Of a stretch of 64,000 bases of DNA, positions 28,859-38,971 are shown in pieces. The stretch is taken from the NCBI RefSeq assembly GCF_020783655.1, contig NZ_JAJGQH010000008.1, positions 62,001 through 126,000 on the forward strand, in the 5' to 3' direction. Source of the stretch: Xanthomonas melonis (GTDB lineage: Bacteria > Pseudomonadota > Gammaproteobacteria > Xanthomonadales > Xanthomonadaceae). The notes under the pieces are model-generated. The model did no database searches, was not told the origin of the DNA, and saw nothing but the letters and a program-made list of their open reading frames with translations. Within the stretch, counting starts at the first letter, position 1, and each line of letters starts with the position of its first letter. Both the position numbers and the translations under genes were made by a program.

Positions 28859-30357
28859 CCGCGGACACCCCCACGACGCCGCCTCCCGCGCCGCCGCAGC
28901 GGAGCCTGGGCTCGCGTGCCGCCGGAGGTGCGGCGGTGACGATGCTGGGCCAGTCGGTCAAGATGGTGGTGCAGTTCGGCGGCATCATCCTGTTGGCGCG
29001 CCTGTTGACGCCATACGACTATGGCTTGATGGCGATGGTCACGGCGATCGTCGGGGCTGCGGAGATCCTGCGCGATTTCGGCCTGTCCGCCGCAGCGGTG
29101 CAAGCCAAACAGGTCAGTCGTGCGCAGCGCGACAACCTGTTCTGGATCAACAGCGGCATCGGGCTGCTGCTGTCGGTCGGCGTCTTCGCGTCGGCGCAGC
29201 TGATCGCCAACTTCTACAAGGAGCCGGCGCTCGTCACGATCTCGCAGGCGCTGGCCGTGACGTTCCTGATCAACGGCATGACCACGCAGTACCGCGCGCA
29301 CCTGAGTCGCGGGCTGCGCTTCGGACAGGTGGCCCTGAGCGACGTGGGTTCGCAGGTCCTGGGCCTGGCGGCCGCGGTGGCTGCCGCGTTGCTGGGGTGG
29401 GGATACTGGGCACTGGTGGTGCAGCAGGTGGTGCAGGCAGCGGTCAACCTGGTGATCGCTGCGGGCTGCGCGCGCTGGTTGCCGGGTCGCTATCAGCGTT
29501 CCGCGCCGATGCGCGACTTCATGAGCTTCGGATGGAACCTGATGGCCGCGCAGTTGTTGGGATATGCCAGCCGTAACGTCGGGCAGGTGATCATCGGTTG
29601 GCGTGCAGGACCGGATGCGCTGGGCCTGTACAACCGCGCGTTCCAACTGTTGATGATGCCCTTGAACCAGATCAATGCGCCGGCGACGAGCGTGGCCTTG
29701 CCGGTGCTGTCGCAGCTTCAGGACGATCGCGAGCGTTTCGGTGCGTTCCTGCTGCGCGGTCAGACGGTGATGGTGCACCTGATCTTCGCCATGTTTGCCT
29801 TCGCCTGTGCGTTGGCGATGCCGTTGATCGTGCTGGTATTGGGCGAGCAATGGCGCGAGGCGGTGCCGCTGTTCCAGGTGCTGACCCTGGGCGGGATCTT
29901 CCAGACCGCGTCGTACGCCACTTACTGGGTGTTTCTTGCCCGCGGCCTGATGCGGCAGCAGTTGCTGTTCTCGCTGGTCAGCCGCCTGGTATTGATCGGC
30001 TGCATCTTCCTCGGCTCGCGCTGGGGCGCGATGGGCGTGGCGGTGGGGTATTCGTTCGGGCTGCTGGTGACCTGGCCGCTGTCGCTGATCTGGGTGGGCC
30101 GGATCTCCGACACGCCGGTAGGCGCATTGTTCGTCAATGCGGTCCGCGCGATGGTGGCCTATGGCCTGGCTGGCACCTGCGCCTACTACGCCTCGATCTC
30201 CGTTGGCGGCCCGTTGTGGCAGCAGTTGTCCGTCGGCGCGGCGGTCATGGCCGCCGCGTGCCTGTTGGCATTGGGCATCTGGCCAGCGTTCCGCCGCGAC
30301 GTGATCTCCATCCTCAACATTCGCAAACTGTTGTCCCAGGCCAAGGCACACCGATGA
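28855..30357 (+). CDS. gumJ: Xanthan lipid-linked repeat flippase GumJ (Wzx-like)
   Basis: 500-residue polytopic protein of the MATE/MOP flippase superfamily with about twelve to fourteen helices. It would move undecaprenyl-PP-pentasaccharide across the inner membrane. The N-terminal part has [20 protein letters not shown], typical of polysaccharide exporters. It starts with GTG at 28855, overlapping the gumI stop (GTGA). Confidence 0.95.
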   Translation: MTADTPTTPPPAPPQRSLGSRAAGGAAVTMLGQSVKMVVQFGGIILLARLLTPYDYGLMAMVTAIVGAAEILRDFGLSAAAVQAKQVSRAQRDNLFWINSGIGLLLSVGVFASAQLIANFYKEPALVTISQALAVTFLINGMTTQYRAHLSRGLRFGQVALSDVGSQVLGLAAAVAAALLGWGYWALVVQQVVQAAVNLVIAAGCARWLPGRYQRSAPMRDFMSFGWNLMAAQLLGYASRNVGQVIIGWRAGPDALGLYNRAFQLLMMPLNQINAPATSVALPVLSQLQDDRERFGAFLLRGQTVMVHLIFAMFAFACALAMPLIVLVLGEQWREAVPLFQVLTLGGIFQTASYATYWVFLARGLMRQQLLFSLVSRLVLIGCIFLGSRWGAMGVAVGYSFGLLVTWPLSLIWVGRISDTPVGALFVNAVRAMVAYGLAGTCAYYASISVGGPLWQQLSVGAAVMAAACLLALGIWPAFRRDVISILNIRKLLSQAKAHR

Positions 30358-30421
30358 GATCGACATCGCCTTCGCCAGCAGTGATGCATGCTCCCTCTCA
30401 CTCATTCATAGGACACGGCCC

Positions 30422-31621
30422 ATGAGCGACACACCCGCCGCCGCTTCCGGCATTCGCCGGCCCTGCTATCTGGTCTTGTCCGCACACGATTACCGCACGC
30501 CGCGCCGCGCCAACATCCACTTCATCACCGATCAACTCGCATTGCGCGGTACGACGCGTTTTTTTTCGCTGCGTTACAGCAGACTGTCGCGCATGAAGGG
30601 GGATATGCGTCTACCGTTGGACGAGACAGCCAATCGCGTGGTGACGCACAAAGGCGTCGACTGCTATCTCTGGCGCACCACGGTGCATCCGTTCAATACA
30701 CGGCGGAGCTGGCTGCGTGCGGCCGAGGACGCGATGTTTCGCTGGTATGCGGCGCATCCCCCGCGTCAGCTGCTGGATTGGATGCGCGAGGCCGACGTGA
30801 TCGTGTTCGAGAGCGGCATTGCGGTGGCTTTCATCGCCTTGGCCAAGCGCGTCAACCCGTCGGCCAAGTTGGTGTATCGCGCTTCCGATGGCCTGAGTAC
30901 GATCAATGTGGCGTCCTATATCGAACGCGAGTTCGACCGGATGGCGCCGACGCTGGATGTGATCGCGCTGGTGTCCCCGGCAATGGCCGAGGAGGTGGCG
31001 AGCCGCGACAACGTCTATCACGTCGGTCATGGGGTGGATCACAACCTGGATCAGCTGGGTGATCCATCGCCGTACGGCGATGGCATTCACGCCGTTGCGG
31101 TTGGTTCGATGTTGTTCGATCCGGAGTTCTTCGTGGTCGCCAGCAAGGCGTTTCCGCAGGTCACCTTCCACGTCATCGGCTCCGGCATGGGGCGCCATCC
31201 CGGCTACGGCGACAACGTGGTGGTGTATGGCGAAATGAAGCACGCCGAGACCATCGGTTACATCAAGCACGCCCGCTTCGGTATCGCGCCTTATGCCTCC
31301 GAACAGGTGCCGGCGTACCTGGCCGACAGCTCGATGAAGCTGTTGCAGTACGACTTCTTCGGATTACCTGCGGTGTGCCCGAATGCGGTGGTCGGGCCGT
31401 ATCAGTCGCGCTTTGGCTATACCCCGGGCGATGCCGATTCGATCGTCGCTGCGCTGAGACAGGCATTGGAGGCGCCGCACGTGCGTTACCGCCAGTGCTT
31501 GAACTGGGCCGATACCACCGACCGCGTGCTGGACCCGGCCGCGTATCCGGAGACGCGTTTGTACCCGCAGCAGGCCGGATCGGCTACGCATGCTTCCACG
31601 GAGGCTGCGCTTTCGCACTGA
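30422..31621 (+). CDS. gumK: Glucuronosyltransferase GumK (GT70)
   Basis: 399-residue enzyme that adds the beta-1,2 glucuronic acid to the internal mannose. It is a GT-B fold member of family GT70 with an N-terminal [19 protein letters not shown]-type acceptor region, a central [20 protein letters not shown] segment and a C-terminal donor site. It is monotopic, attached to the inner face of the membrane. A 64-bp gap separates it from gumJ. Confidence 0.96.
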   Translation: MSDTPAAASGIRRPCYLVLSAHDYRTPRRANIHFITDQLALRGTTRFFSLRYSRLSRMKGDMRLPLDETANRVVTHKGVDCYLWRTTVHPFNTRRSWLRAAEDAMFRWYAAHPPRQLLDWMREADVIVFESGIAVAFIALAKRVNPSAKLVYRASDGLSTINVASYIEREFDRMAPTLDVIALVSPAMAEEVASRDNVYHVGHGVDHNLDQLGDPSPYGDGIHAVAVGSMLFDPEFFVVASKAFPQVTFHVIGSGMGRHPGYGDNVVVYGEMKHAETIGYIKHARFGIAPYASEQVPAYLADSSMKLLQYDFFGLPAVCPNAVVGPYQSRFGYTPGDADSIVAALRQALEAPHVRYRQCLNWADTTDRVLDPAAYPETRLYPQQAGSATHASTEAALSH

Positions 31622-31661
31622 TGCGGCGCACCTTATCTTTCGTTTCAGGAGACCCTTTGTA

Positions 31662-32456
31662 ATGGCCAACGCTTTGCTGCAGAAATGGGTAGAACATGCC
31701 GAGCGCCGTGCATTGTTCTGGTGGCAGCCGAAAAACGCGGGCGTGAATATGGGAGACCACCTGTCCAAGGTGATCGTGTCCTGCGTGTTGTCGCTGCAGG
31801 ACAAGACGTTGCTCGAAAAGCGTGATCTGAGCAGGAAGCTGATCGCGATCGGCTCGGTGCTGCACTTCGCCAAGGATGGCGACACCGTGTGGGGCAGCGG
31901 GATCAACGGCAAGATCCCGGCCGAGCGCAATGCCTTCAGCACGCTCGATGTACGTGCGGTTCGCGGCCCCAAGACCCGGCAGTTCCTGTTGGAGCGCGGC
32001 ATCGCGGTGCCGGAGGTCTATGGCGATCCCGGATTACTGACGCCGATGTTCTTCCCGGCCGAGGCGCTGGGCCAGGTGCAGAAGCGTTCGTTGGCCATCG
32101 TGCCGCATTTCAACGAGCCGGTCGAAAAGTACAGCGCGTATGCCGAGCATCTGGTGTTCCCCAACGTCAAGCCGGCGACCTTCATGAGCCAGTTGCTTGG
32201 CGCGGAACTGGTCGTCAGCAGTTCGCTGCACGGGTTGATCCTCGCCGAGGCCTATGGCATTCCGGCGGTGTACCTGGATTGGGGTAACGGCGAAGACCGC
32301 TTCAAGTACGACGACTACTACTACGGTACCGGGCGCACTCAGTGGCATTCCGGCAATAGCGTGGAAGAGTGTCTGCAGTTGGGCGGCAACGGCAGCTTCG
32401 ACGTGCAGGCGTTGCAGGCCGGTTTGCTGGCGGCGTTCCCTTACGATCTTTGGTGA
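31662..32456 (+). CDS. gumL: Ketal pyruvate transferase GumL
   Basis: 264-residue polysaccharide pyruvyl transferase that places a pyruvate ketal on the terminal mannose using phosphoenolpyruvate. FWWQPKNAGVNMGDHLSK at the start and VVSSSLHGLILAEAYGIPAV are the family landmarks. CAGGAG precedes ATG 31662; upstream in-frame ATGs are not used. Its presence means the polymer can still be pyruvylated although outer-mannose acetylation by GumG is lost. Confidence 0.95.
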   Translation: MANALLQKWVEHAERRALFWWQPKNAGVNMGDHLSKVIVSCVLSLQDKTLLEKRDLSRKLIAIGSVLHFAKDGDTVWGSGINGKIPAERNAFSTLDVRAVRGPKTRQFLLERGIAVPEVYGDPGLLTPMFFPAEALGQVQKRSLAIVPHFNEPVEKYSAYAEHLVFPNVKPATFMSQLLGAELVVSSSLHGLILAEAYGIPAVYLDWGNGEDRFKYDDYYYGTGRTQWHSGNSVEECLQLGGNGSFDVQALQAGLLAAFPYDLW

Positions 32457-32463
32457 TCCGACG

Positions 32464-33255
32464 ATGCAGAGCCAGGGGATGGATGTGGAGACGACCACGG
32501 CGGCCGGGCAGGCGGCGCCAGCGGGCGTGGTGATACCGCTGGGCGGCTTTGCGGTGATGTCCACGACCCAGGAGGCGTTTGCGCTGGACCTGTTCCATGC
32601 CCTGGCCGCGCAGCAACCGCGTCGGGTGTTCTTCGCCAACACCAATTTCGTGGTGCAGTGCCAGGGGCTGCGCATGCGCATGCGCGAGCCCAGCGTGCGT
32701 ATCGTCAACGACGGCATCGGCATGGATCTGGCGGCACGCCTGATCCATGGCCGCCGCTTTGCCGGCAATCTCAATGGCACCGACCTGATCCCGTATCTGT
32801 GCCGGCAGAGCGCGCACCCGCTCAAATTCTTTCTGTTGGGCGGCCGGCCCGGCGTCGGCAAGACCGCTGCGGCCAGCTTGACCGACACCCTGGGGCAGCA
32901 GGTGGTCGGCATCTGCGATGGGTATGGGGAGTTCGCCGCCGCTGGCGAGGGGCTTGCCGAGCGCATCAACCGCTCCGGCGCAGACGTCTTGCTGGTGGCG
33001 TTCGGCAATCCGCTGCAGGAACGCTGGATCCTCGACCATAGCCACGCGCTGCGTGTGCCGTTGGTGTTCGGGGTCGGGGCGTTGCTCGACTTCCTTTCCG
33101 GCACCGCCAAACGGGCGCCCGATTGGGTGCGCAGGCTGCATCTGGAATGGATGTACCGGTTGCTCAACGAGCCGCGCCGCCTGCTCAAGCGTTACAGCTG
33201 GGATCTGCTGGTGTTCTTCCGTACCTGCCTGCGCGCGGGCAAGCATCTGCCCTGA
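32464..33255 (+). CDS. gumM: Xanthan beta-1,4-glucosyltransferase GumM (WecG/TagA family)
   Basis: 263-residue GT26 enzyme that adds the second backbone glucose. VFFANTNFVVQCQGLRMR, RIVNDGIGMDLAARL and LLVAFGNPLQERWILDH are the WecG/TagA/CpsF signatures. Its stop overlaps the next start (TGATG), coupling it to a cupin gene. Confidence 0.95.
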   Translation: MQSQGMDVETTTAAGQAAPAGVVIPLGGFAVMSTTQEAFALDLFHALAAQQPRRVFFANTNFVVQCQGLRMRMREPSVRIVNDGIGMDLAARLIHGRRFAGNLNGTDLIPYLCRQSAHPLKFFLLGGRPGVGKTAAASLTDTLGQQVVGICDGYGEFAAAGEGLAERINRSGADVLLVAFGNPLQERWILDHSHALRVPLVFGVGALLDFLSGTAKRAPDWVRRLHLEWMYRLLNEPRRLLKRYSWDLLVFFRTCLRAGKHLP

Positions 33256-33746
33256 TGCGCGCCGGCTGGCGCTACCATGCGCCGATGCATCCGACCGCCG
33301 CTGCCCTCATTCGTTCGCTCGAACTGTCGCCACATCCGGAAGGCGGGTATTTCCGTCGCGTGTACACCTCGGCCCGCCAGGTTGACGACCACGGTCGGCT
33401 GCGTCCGGCGCTGACCGCGATCCGCTTTCTGCTCGGTGCCGGCGAATGCAGTGCCTGGCACCGGGTGGACGCGGACGAAAGCTGGCACTGGCAGCAGGGC
33501 GATGCGCTGGAGTTGCTGGTCTACGATGAAATCTGTGGACAGCTGCAGCGTGTGATCCTGGATGCCGCCGAACGGGGCCAGCCGATGCACGTCGTGCCTG
33601 CAGGGCACTGGCAGGCGGCGCGCCCGCTGGGCGAGTTCACCCTGGTGGGGTGCACGGTGGCGCCGGGTTTCGTCTGGGAAGGTTTTGCGCTGCTCGATGC
33701 GGCGTCGCCGCTGGCAGCGCACCTGGCAACGCTGGTCCCGCGCTGA
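33255..33746 (+). CDS. DUF985 cupin-like protein
   Basis: 163 residues (or 153 from ATG 33285). SPHPEGGYFRRVYTS, AWHRVDADESWHWQQGD and LGEFTLVGCTVAPGFVWEGF identify the DUF985 (Cupin_5) single-domain cupin family. The role is unknown; relatives bind small ligands or sugars. It sits between gumM and gumN, coupled to gumM by TGATG, so it would be transcribed with the gum genes. It has no known part in xanthan synthesis. Confidence 0.85.
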   Translation: MRAGWRYHAPMHPTAAALIRSLELSPHPEGGYFRRVYTSARQVDDHGRLRPALTAIRFLLGAGECSAWHRVDADESWHWQQGDALELLVYDEICGQLQRVILDAAERGQPMHVVPAGHWQAARPLGEFTLVGCTVAPGFVWEGFALLDAASPLAAHLATLVPR

Positions 33747-33826
33747 GAGTGTGCGACCGAACGCTTCCCTAACGCGACGATGCTGCGCTTCACGTAATGT
33801 CCGCTCAAACCAGGGGGCGATGCGCG

Positions 33827-34840
33827 ATGCGACACAGGGCAGCGGTATGGGGGGCGGGCTTGATGCTGGCGTCGTTGCTGGCGAGCGCCAGCGAGACGCC
33901 GCCGCACGCGGGCGGGGCGATGCCGCCGGTGGTCGATCTGGAGGCGATGGTCGTCCGTGGCGAGCAGCCCGGACCCGGGCTATGGAAGGTGAGCAAGGGC
34001 GAGCATGTGCTGTGGATTCTCGGCACGGTGTCGCCATTGCCCAAGCGGTTGCAATGGCGGTCGACCGAGGTGGAAACCATCATTGGGCAGTCCCAGCAGG
34101 TATTGATGGCGCCAACCGTCCAGGTCGATGCGGATCTGGGCCTGTTCGGAAAGCTGGCCCTGTTGCCGTCGGCCATGAAGGCGATGAAGAACGAGGACGG
34201 CCGCGAACTGAGCGAGGTGTTGCCGGCCGACCTGTATGCGCGGTGGAGCGTGGCCAAGGCGCGTTACCTGGGCAGGGATCGCGGCGTGGAACGCAAGCGC
34301 CCGATGCTGGCGGCCGGCGAGTTGTACCAGGCAGCGATCAAACGTTCCGGCCTGGCCCGCGCGCCGGTGATCTGGTCGGTGGTGGAGCGCGCAGCCAAGC
34401 GTGCGGGCATCAAGCCCACGCCCACGGCGCTGGACTACAAGGTCAAGGATCCACGCCAGGCGCTCAAGGAATTCCGTGCCGGCGGCATGGACGACACCGC
34501 GTGTTTCCGCAGCATCCTGGTGACGGTGGAGCGCGACCTGCCCACCATGGTCGAGCGTGCCAACGCCTGGTCGGTCGGCGATATCGAGGCGCTGCGCCAG
34601 CTGCCGCGCGAAGATCCGCAGGCCGCGTGCATGAGTGCGATGGCCAGTTCCGGTGCGGCCAGAAAGCGCGGCATCGACGATCTGGAGCGGCGCATGCGCG
34701 AGCATTGGTTGAGCATCGCCACCACCGCGTTGCAACGCAATCGCAGCACCTTCGCGGTGCTGCCGATCAGTCGGCTGACCGCAACCGATGGCTATCTGGC
34801 CCGCCTGCAGGCGCTGGGCTATGCGGTGGAGGCGCCTTGA
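33827..34840 (+). CDS. gumN: GumN, TraB/GumN-family protein
   Basis: 337-residue exported protein with signal peptide MRHRAAVWGAGLMLASLLAS. An ATG at 33797 is an alternative start but precedes the signal. GLWKVSKGEHVLWILGTVSP is the start of the TraB/GumN fold, a predicted metalloprotease-like erythromycin-esterase clan. It is not required for the sugar-assembly steps; its function is unknown. Confidence 0.9.
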   Translation: MRHRAAVWGAGLMLASLLASASETPPHAGGAMPPVVDLEAMVVRGEQPGPGLWKVSKGEHVLWILGTVSPLPKRLQWRSTEVETIIGQSQQVLMAPTVQVDADLGLFGKLALLPSAMKAMKNEDGRELSEVLPADLYARWSVAKARYLGRDRGVERKRPMLAAGELYQAAIKRSGLARAPVIWSVVERAAKRAGIKPTPTALDYKVKDPRQALKEFRAGGMDDTACFRSILVTVERDLPTMVERANAWSVGDIEALRQLPREDPQAACMSAMASSGAARKRGIDDLERRMREHWLSIATTALQRNRSTFAVLPISRLTATDGYLARLQALGYAVEAP

Positions 34841-35023
34841 TCGTCTGATCCGGCGCGTCGCCCAGGTTGCGGGAGCCGAGCCCGTGCAAGGTGCTGGCGG
34901 TGCACCCGGACGGCGCTGTGGCGCGGTGCGGGGCGCATGCGCAGGACGGTGGAGCGCGGGCCGACCGGTTAGGACGGTGGTTGCAGTCACGGTATGCTGC
35001 GCGCCTTGTCGAATGGGAACGCC

Positions 35024-36025
35024 GTGTTGAACGCACTGCCGCTGCGCATCCTGGGCACCGGACGTCATGTCCCGGCGCGGGAAGTCACCTCGCATCAACT
35101 GGACGCGCGTTGGCAATTGCCGGCCGGAACCACTGCCAGCCGTGTGGGCGTGTTCACCCGTCACTATGTGGGGGAGGGCGAAACCGCGTCGTCGATGGGG
35201 GCCGCTGCAGCGCACCAGGCGCTGGCGAACGCCGGGCTCGAAGGCAGCCAGATCGATTGCCTGATCTCCGCTTGCGCCGTGATGGAACAACCGATTCCCT
35301 GTCAGGCGGTGTTGATCCAGCGTGCGCTGGGGCTGGGCGATTCCGGCATCCCCGCATTCGATGTCAATGCCACCTGCCTGAGCTTCCTGGTCGCATTGGA
35401 GATGGCCGCCGATGCGCTGGCGCTGGGCCGCTATCGGCGTGTACTCATCGTCTCCAGCGAAGTGGCATCGGCCGGTCTGGACGATGCCGTACCGGCCACC
35501 GCCGGATTGTTCGGCGATGGCGCTGCGGCTGTGGTGGTAGGGCGCAGCGCCGCCGATGAGACGTCGGCACTGTTGTGCAGTCGCCTCGCCAGCTACGGCA
35601 GCGGCGCAGACCTGTGCCGCATCGATGGCGGTGGCACCCGTGCGCCGCATGCCGATGCAAGCACGCCCCGGGCGTCGCGCGTGTTCCAGATGGACGGCCG
35701 CGGCGCCTATCGCTTCGCGGCACGGCACCTGCCGGCGTTCTGGACGCAGCTGCTGGACGAGGCGGGGATCGCGCCGACCGCGCTGCGCTGGCTGGTGCCG
35801 CATCAGGCCTCCGGGAGCGGACTGGATCATGTCGTGCAGACGCTCGGGCTGCCTGCCGACCAGGTGGTGCGCATTCTGCAGGGCACCGGCAACCAGGTAG
35901 CCGTTTCGCTGCCGCACGCCCTGCATCATGCGGTGGTCGATCGGCAGCTGCAGCGTGGCGAGCTGATCGCGTTGCTCGGCACCGGCGCCGGCCTGGCCAT
36001 CGGCGGCATGGTCTTGCGCTACTGA
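35024..36025 (+). CDS. gumO: GumO, 3-oxoacyl-ACP synthase III-like
   Basis: 333 residues from GTG 35024 (GGGAA six bases upstream), giving MLNALPLRILGTGRHVP; ATG 34994 is a longer alternative without a ribosome site. It is a KAS III fold: the catalytic Cys lies in NATCLSFLVALEMAADAL, His in WLVPHQASGSG and Asn in GTGNQVAVSLPHALHHAV. It would condense an acyl-CoA or acyl-ACP by a Claisen reaction. It overlaps gumP by one base. With the following reductase-like, hydrolase and glycosyltransferase genes it suggests a lipid product rather than xanthan. Confidence 0.9.
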   Translation: MLNALPLRILGTGRHVPAREVTSHQLDARWQLPAGTTASRVGVFTRHYVGEGETASSMGAAAAHQALANAGLEGSQIDCLISACAVMEQPIPCQAVLIQRALGLGDSGIPAFDVNATCLSFLVALEMAADALALGRYRRVLIVSSEVASAGLDDAVPATAGLFGDGAAAVVVGRSAADETSALLCSRLASYGSGADLCRIDGGGTRAPHADASTPRASRVFQMDGRGAYRFAARHLPAFWTQLLDEAGIAPTALRWLVPHQASGSGLDHVVQTLGLPADQVVRILQGTGNQVAVSLPHALHHAVVDRQLQRGELIALLGTGAGLAIGGMVLRY

Positions 36026-36873
36026 TGATGCCGCGGGTTTCCCTCGAACTGCTGCGGGTGGGCCATTGCCGGCATTGCGAACGCATGGTGCGCGCGGATG
36101 GACATTGGCATGCGGTCGAGTTCCCGGCCTTGAGCGTGCTGATCCGGCATCCGCAGCGCGGCGCACTGCTCTACGACACCGGATATGCGGCGCATTTCTT
36201 TCGCGCCACCGAGCCGTGGCCGGAGCGTCTGTACCGCTGGGCCACGCCGGTGACGCTGCCAACGCAGCAGACCCTGGAGGCGCAACTGGCGCGCCGTGGC
36301 GTGCAGCTGGACGAGATTGCCTGGTGCCTGATCTCGCACTTCCATGCCGACCATATCGGCGGCCTGCGCGACGTGCCGAATGCACGTTTCATCTGCCTGC
36401 GTGCGGATTACCAGCAGATGCGCAGCTGCTCGCGCCTGGGCGGCCTGCGCCGCGCCTTGCTGCCACAGCTGTTGCCGGAGGATTTCGATCGGCGCCTGCA
36501 GTTCGCCGAGCTGGCACCGCAGCGCGCATTGACCGGCGCCTGGCAGGGGCTGGGCGCTGCCTACGATCTGTTCGAGGATGGCAGCGTGCTCGCCGTCCCG
36601 TTGCCAGGCCATGTGCCTGGCCAGATGGGGCTATGGCTGCGCGACCAGCACGATCGCGAGGTGCTGCTGTGCGCCGATGCCGTGTGGTCGTCGGCCACCT
36701 GGCAGACCTTGCAATGGCCTGCCTGGCCCACCCGTTTGCTGATGCACGATTGGTCGGCGTTCCAGCGTACCGTGCGCCAGTTGCATCAGCTGTCGCAGGC
36801 GCACCCGGAGGTGGCGATCCTGCCCTCACACTGCCAGCCCAGTCTGGACCGTTATCAACCGGAGTGGCGATGA
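36025..36873 (+). CDS. gumP: GumP, metallo-beta-lactamase-fold hydrolase
   Basis: 282-residue cytoplasmic hydrolase. ISHFHADHIGGLRD is the HxHxDH zinc motif and LPLPGHVPGQMGLWL carries the third His. LLCADAVWSS gives the bridging Asp and a late His lies in PSHCQPS. Substrate unknown; lactone or thioester hydrolysis is common in the fold. ATG 36025 and 36028 are both usable. It overlaps gumO and the epimerase gene. Confidence 0.9.
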   Translation: MMPRVSLELLRVGHCRHCERMVRADGHWHAVEFPALSVLIRHPQRGALLYDTGYAAHFFRATEPWPERLYRWATPVTLPTQQTLEAQLARRGVQLDEIAWCLISHFHADHIGGLRDVPNARFICLRADYQQMRSCSRLGGLRRALLPQLLPEDFDRRLQFAELAPQRALTGAWQGLGAAYDLFEDGSVLAVPLPGHVPGQMGLWLRDQHDREVLLCADAVWSSATWQTLQWPAWPTRLLMHDWSAFQRTVRQLHQLSQAHPEVAILPSHCQPSLDRYQPEWR

Positions 36874-37829
36874 GCCTGCGGATTCTCGTGACCGGCGCAT
36901 CCGGCTTCGTCGGCGGTGCCTTCCTGCGCCGTTTTCACGCGACGCCTGGCGTGGAAATCCACGGCATCGGGCGCCGCGCCAGCGACTTGCCCAACTATCA
37001 CCGCATCGATCTTAGCCAGCCATTTGCGTTGGATTGGCGACCGGATGTGGTGATCCATGCCGCTGCGCTGGCCTCGCCGTGGGGAACGCGCGCGCAGTTC
37101 CATCGACACAATGTGCAGGCCACCGCCAATGTCGTCGATTTCTGCATGCGGCATGGTTGCCCGCGTTTGCTGTACGTCTCGTCCAGCTCGGTGTTCTACC
37201 GCGAGCAGCACCAGTACGACCTTGACGAGGACAGTCCGATCGGCCCGGCGTTCGTCAATACCTACGCGCACACCAAGTATCTGGGCGAAACCCTGCTCGA
37301 TGCGTATCCGGGCCAGGCCGCGATACTGCGTCCGCGTGCGGTGTTCGGACCGGGCGACACGGTGCTGTTCCCGCGCGTGATTGCCGCGGCCCGCAAGGGC
37401 GCGCTGCCGCGTTTCGTCGGCCAGACCGAGCCGGTGATGGGCGATCTGATCTATATCGATACGCTGTGCGATTACCTGTACCGCGCCGCCACCGCGCCAC
37501 GGCTGCAGCGGTCCTATAACCTGACCAATGCGCAGCCGGTGGATTTGCAGCAGCTGTTGCTGGACGTGCTGGCGCGCCTGCATCTGCCATTGCCGCAACG
37601 CGAGCTGCGCATCGGCACCGCGTTGCGCATGGCCAGCGTGGTGGAGGGTGCGTACCGGCTACTGCGGCTGCGCGGCGAGCCGCCGATCACGCGCTTCGGG
37701 GTGGGCGCCTTCGCTTACTCCAAGACTTTCAACCCGCAGCGCACGCTGGCCGATCTGGGAACGCCTAGTGTCGGCCTGGAGGAGGGGTTGGACGCATTCG
37801 TCCGCTGGCAGGCGGCGCAATGGGCTTAG
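36870..37829 (+). CDS. NAD(P)-dependent epimerase/reductase, OleD- or 3-beta-HSD-like
   Basis: 319-residue extended short-chain dehydrogenase. The NAD-binding motif is VTGASGFVGG (residues 7-16) and the catalytic Tyr-x3-Lys is YAHTK. RPRAVFGPGDTVLFPRVIAA resembles the steroid dehydrogenase/OleD branch more than sugar epimerases. Next to a KAS III-like gene it may reduce a beta-keto acyl product. It overlaps gumP by four bases and the next gene by ten. Confidence 0.85.
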   Translation: MSLRILVTGASGFVGGAFLRRFHATPGVEIHGIGRRASDLPNYHRIDLSQPFALDWRPDVVIHAAALASPWGTRAQFHRHNVQATANVVDFCMRHGCPRLLYVSSSSVFYREQHQYDLDEDSPIGPAFVNTYAHTKYLGETLLDAYPGQAAILRPRAVFGPGDTVLFPRVIAAARKGALPRFVGQTEPVMGDLIYIDTLCDYLYRAATAPRLQRSYNLTNAQPVDLQQLLLDVLARLHLPLPQRELRIGTALRMASVVEGAYRLLRLRGEPPITRFGVGAFAYSKTFNPQRTLADLGTPSVGLEEGLDAFVRWQAAQWA

Positions 37830-38971
37830 TGTCGGCGGTGGCGGCGCTGTATCTGCTGTTGCTCCTGACCAAGGCGGCGGCTGCGCTATGGGTGATGCGT
37901 GGCGCGCGCGCGATGCCGGCGCAGTCCGGGTGGGGCGAGCAGGCGCAGGTGGCCATCCTGCAGCCGATTCTTGGCGGCGATGCGCACCTGCAGCAGGTAC
38001 TCGCCGCCAACCTGCAGGCGCTGCCGCAGGCACACTTTTTCTGGCTGCTGGATGCCGACGATCGCGCCGGCAACGCGGTGGCAGACGCATTGGTGACGAT
38101 GCATCCGCAACTGCGCATCAGCCGCATGCAGGTACCCGCCGCGCCCCCACAGCTCAACCCGAAGGCATGGAAGCTGGAGTATGCGCTTGCACGGGTGCAG
38201 GCGCCGATCAGCCTGATCCTGGACGACGATGCGCAGCTGGACGCACCCGCGTTGGCGCAGTTGCTGCGCGACCTGCAGCACGCCGATCTGGTGACGGCGC
38301 TGCCGTACTACCGCGACGGCGATCGCTTTGCCGCACGGCTCCTGGCGCAATTCGTCAACAACAACGCTGCGCTCACCTATCTGGGCTGGTTGCCGTTCGC
38401 CGCGCCGCTGACCATCAACGGCATGTGCTACGCCGCGCGCACCGAGTGTTTGCGCGCCTGGGGCGGTTTTGCCGGGGTGTTGGAGCAGCTCACCGACGAT
38501 CTGGCGGTGGCCGAGCTGGTGCGCGAGCGCGGCGGCCGCATCCGGCAATCCGTCGCGCCGGTGGCGATGCGGACCGCCTTGCCGGACCTGCCCAGCTACG
38601 TACGGCAGATGCATCGATGGATGCTGTTCGCGGTGCTCCTGCTGCGCCGTCAACGCGGCGGTGCCGCCGCTGCCATCTCGGTGCTGCAAGGGCTGCCGCC
38701 GCTGCTGCTGGTGAGCGTGTTGCTTGGCATCTGCGTGCAGCCCAGCGGCTGGTCCATCGCATGCGGGCTGGCGACCTTGCTGCTGCGCGCGCTGTTGCTG
38801 TGCCTGGTGCAATGGCGCGCCAGCGGCGCGGCGCGTCACCGCCCGCTGCTGTCGGTGCTGGCCGAATGCCTGCAGCCGCTGCACCTGCTGCACGCGGCCT
38901 GCGTGCGCAGCATCGCCTGGCGCACCCGGCGTTACCGCGTGTTGGCCGATGGGCGCTTCCGTGCGCAGTGA
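37820..38971 (+). CDS. Membrane GT2 glycosyltransferase, ceramide glucosyltransferase-like
   Basis: 383 residues. One N-terminal helix, a GT2 domain with LLDADDRAGNAVADALV and LILDDDAQLDAPALAQLL (DDD metal site), and RQMHRWML as a QxxRW-type motif, then three or four C-terminal helices. The architecture matches ceramide glucosyltransferase/HpnI-type enzymes that glycosylate a membrane lipid. It supports a glycolipid function for this gene group. Confidence 0.85.
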   Translation: MGLVSAVAALYLLLLLTKAAAALWVMRGARAMPAQSGWGEQAQVAILQPILGGDAHLQQVLAANLQALPQAHFFWLLDADDRAGNAVADALVTMHPQLRISRMQVPAAPPQLNPKAWKLEYALARVQAPISLILDDDAQLDAPALAQLLRDLQHADLVTALPYYRDGDRFAARLLAQFVNNNAALTYLGWLPFAAPLTINGMCYAARTECLRAWGGFAGVLEQLTDDLAVAELVRERGGRIRQSVAPVAMRTALPDLPSYVRQMHRWMLFAVLLLRRQRGGAAAAISVLQGLPPLLLVSVLLGICVQPSGWSIACGLATLLLRALLLCLVQWRASGAARHRPLLSVLAECLQPLHLLHAACVRSIAWRTRRYRVLADGRFRAQ

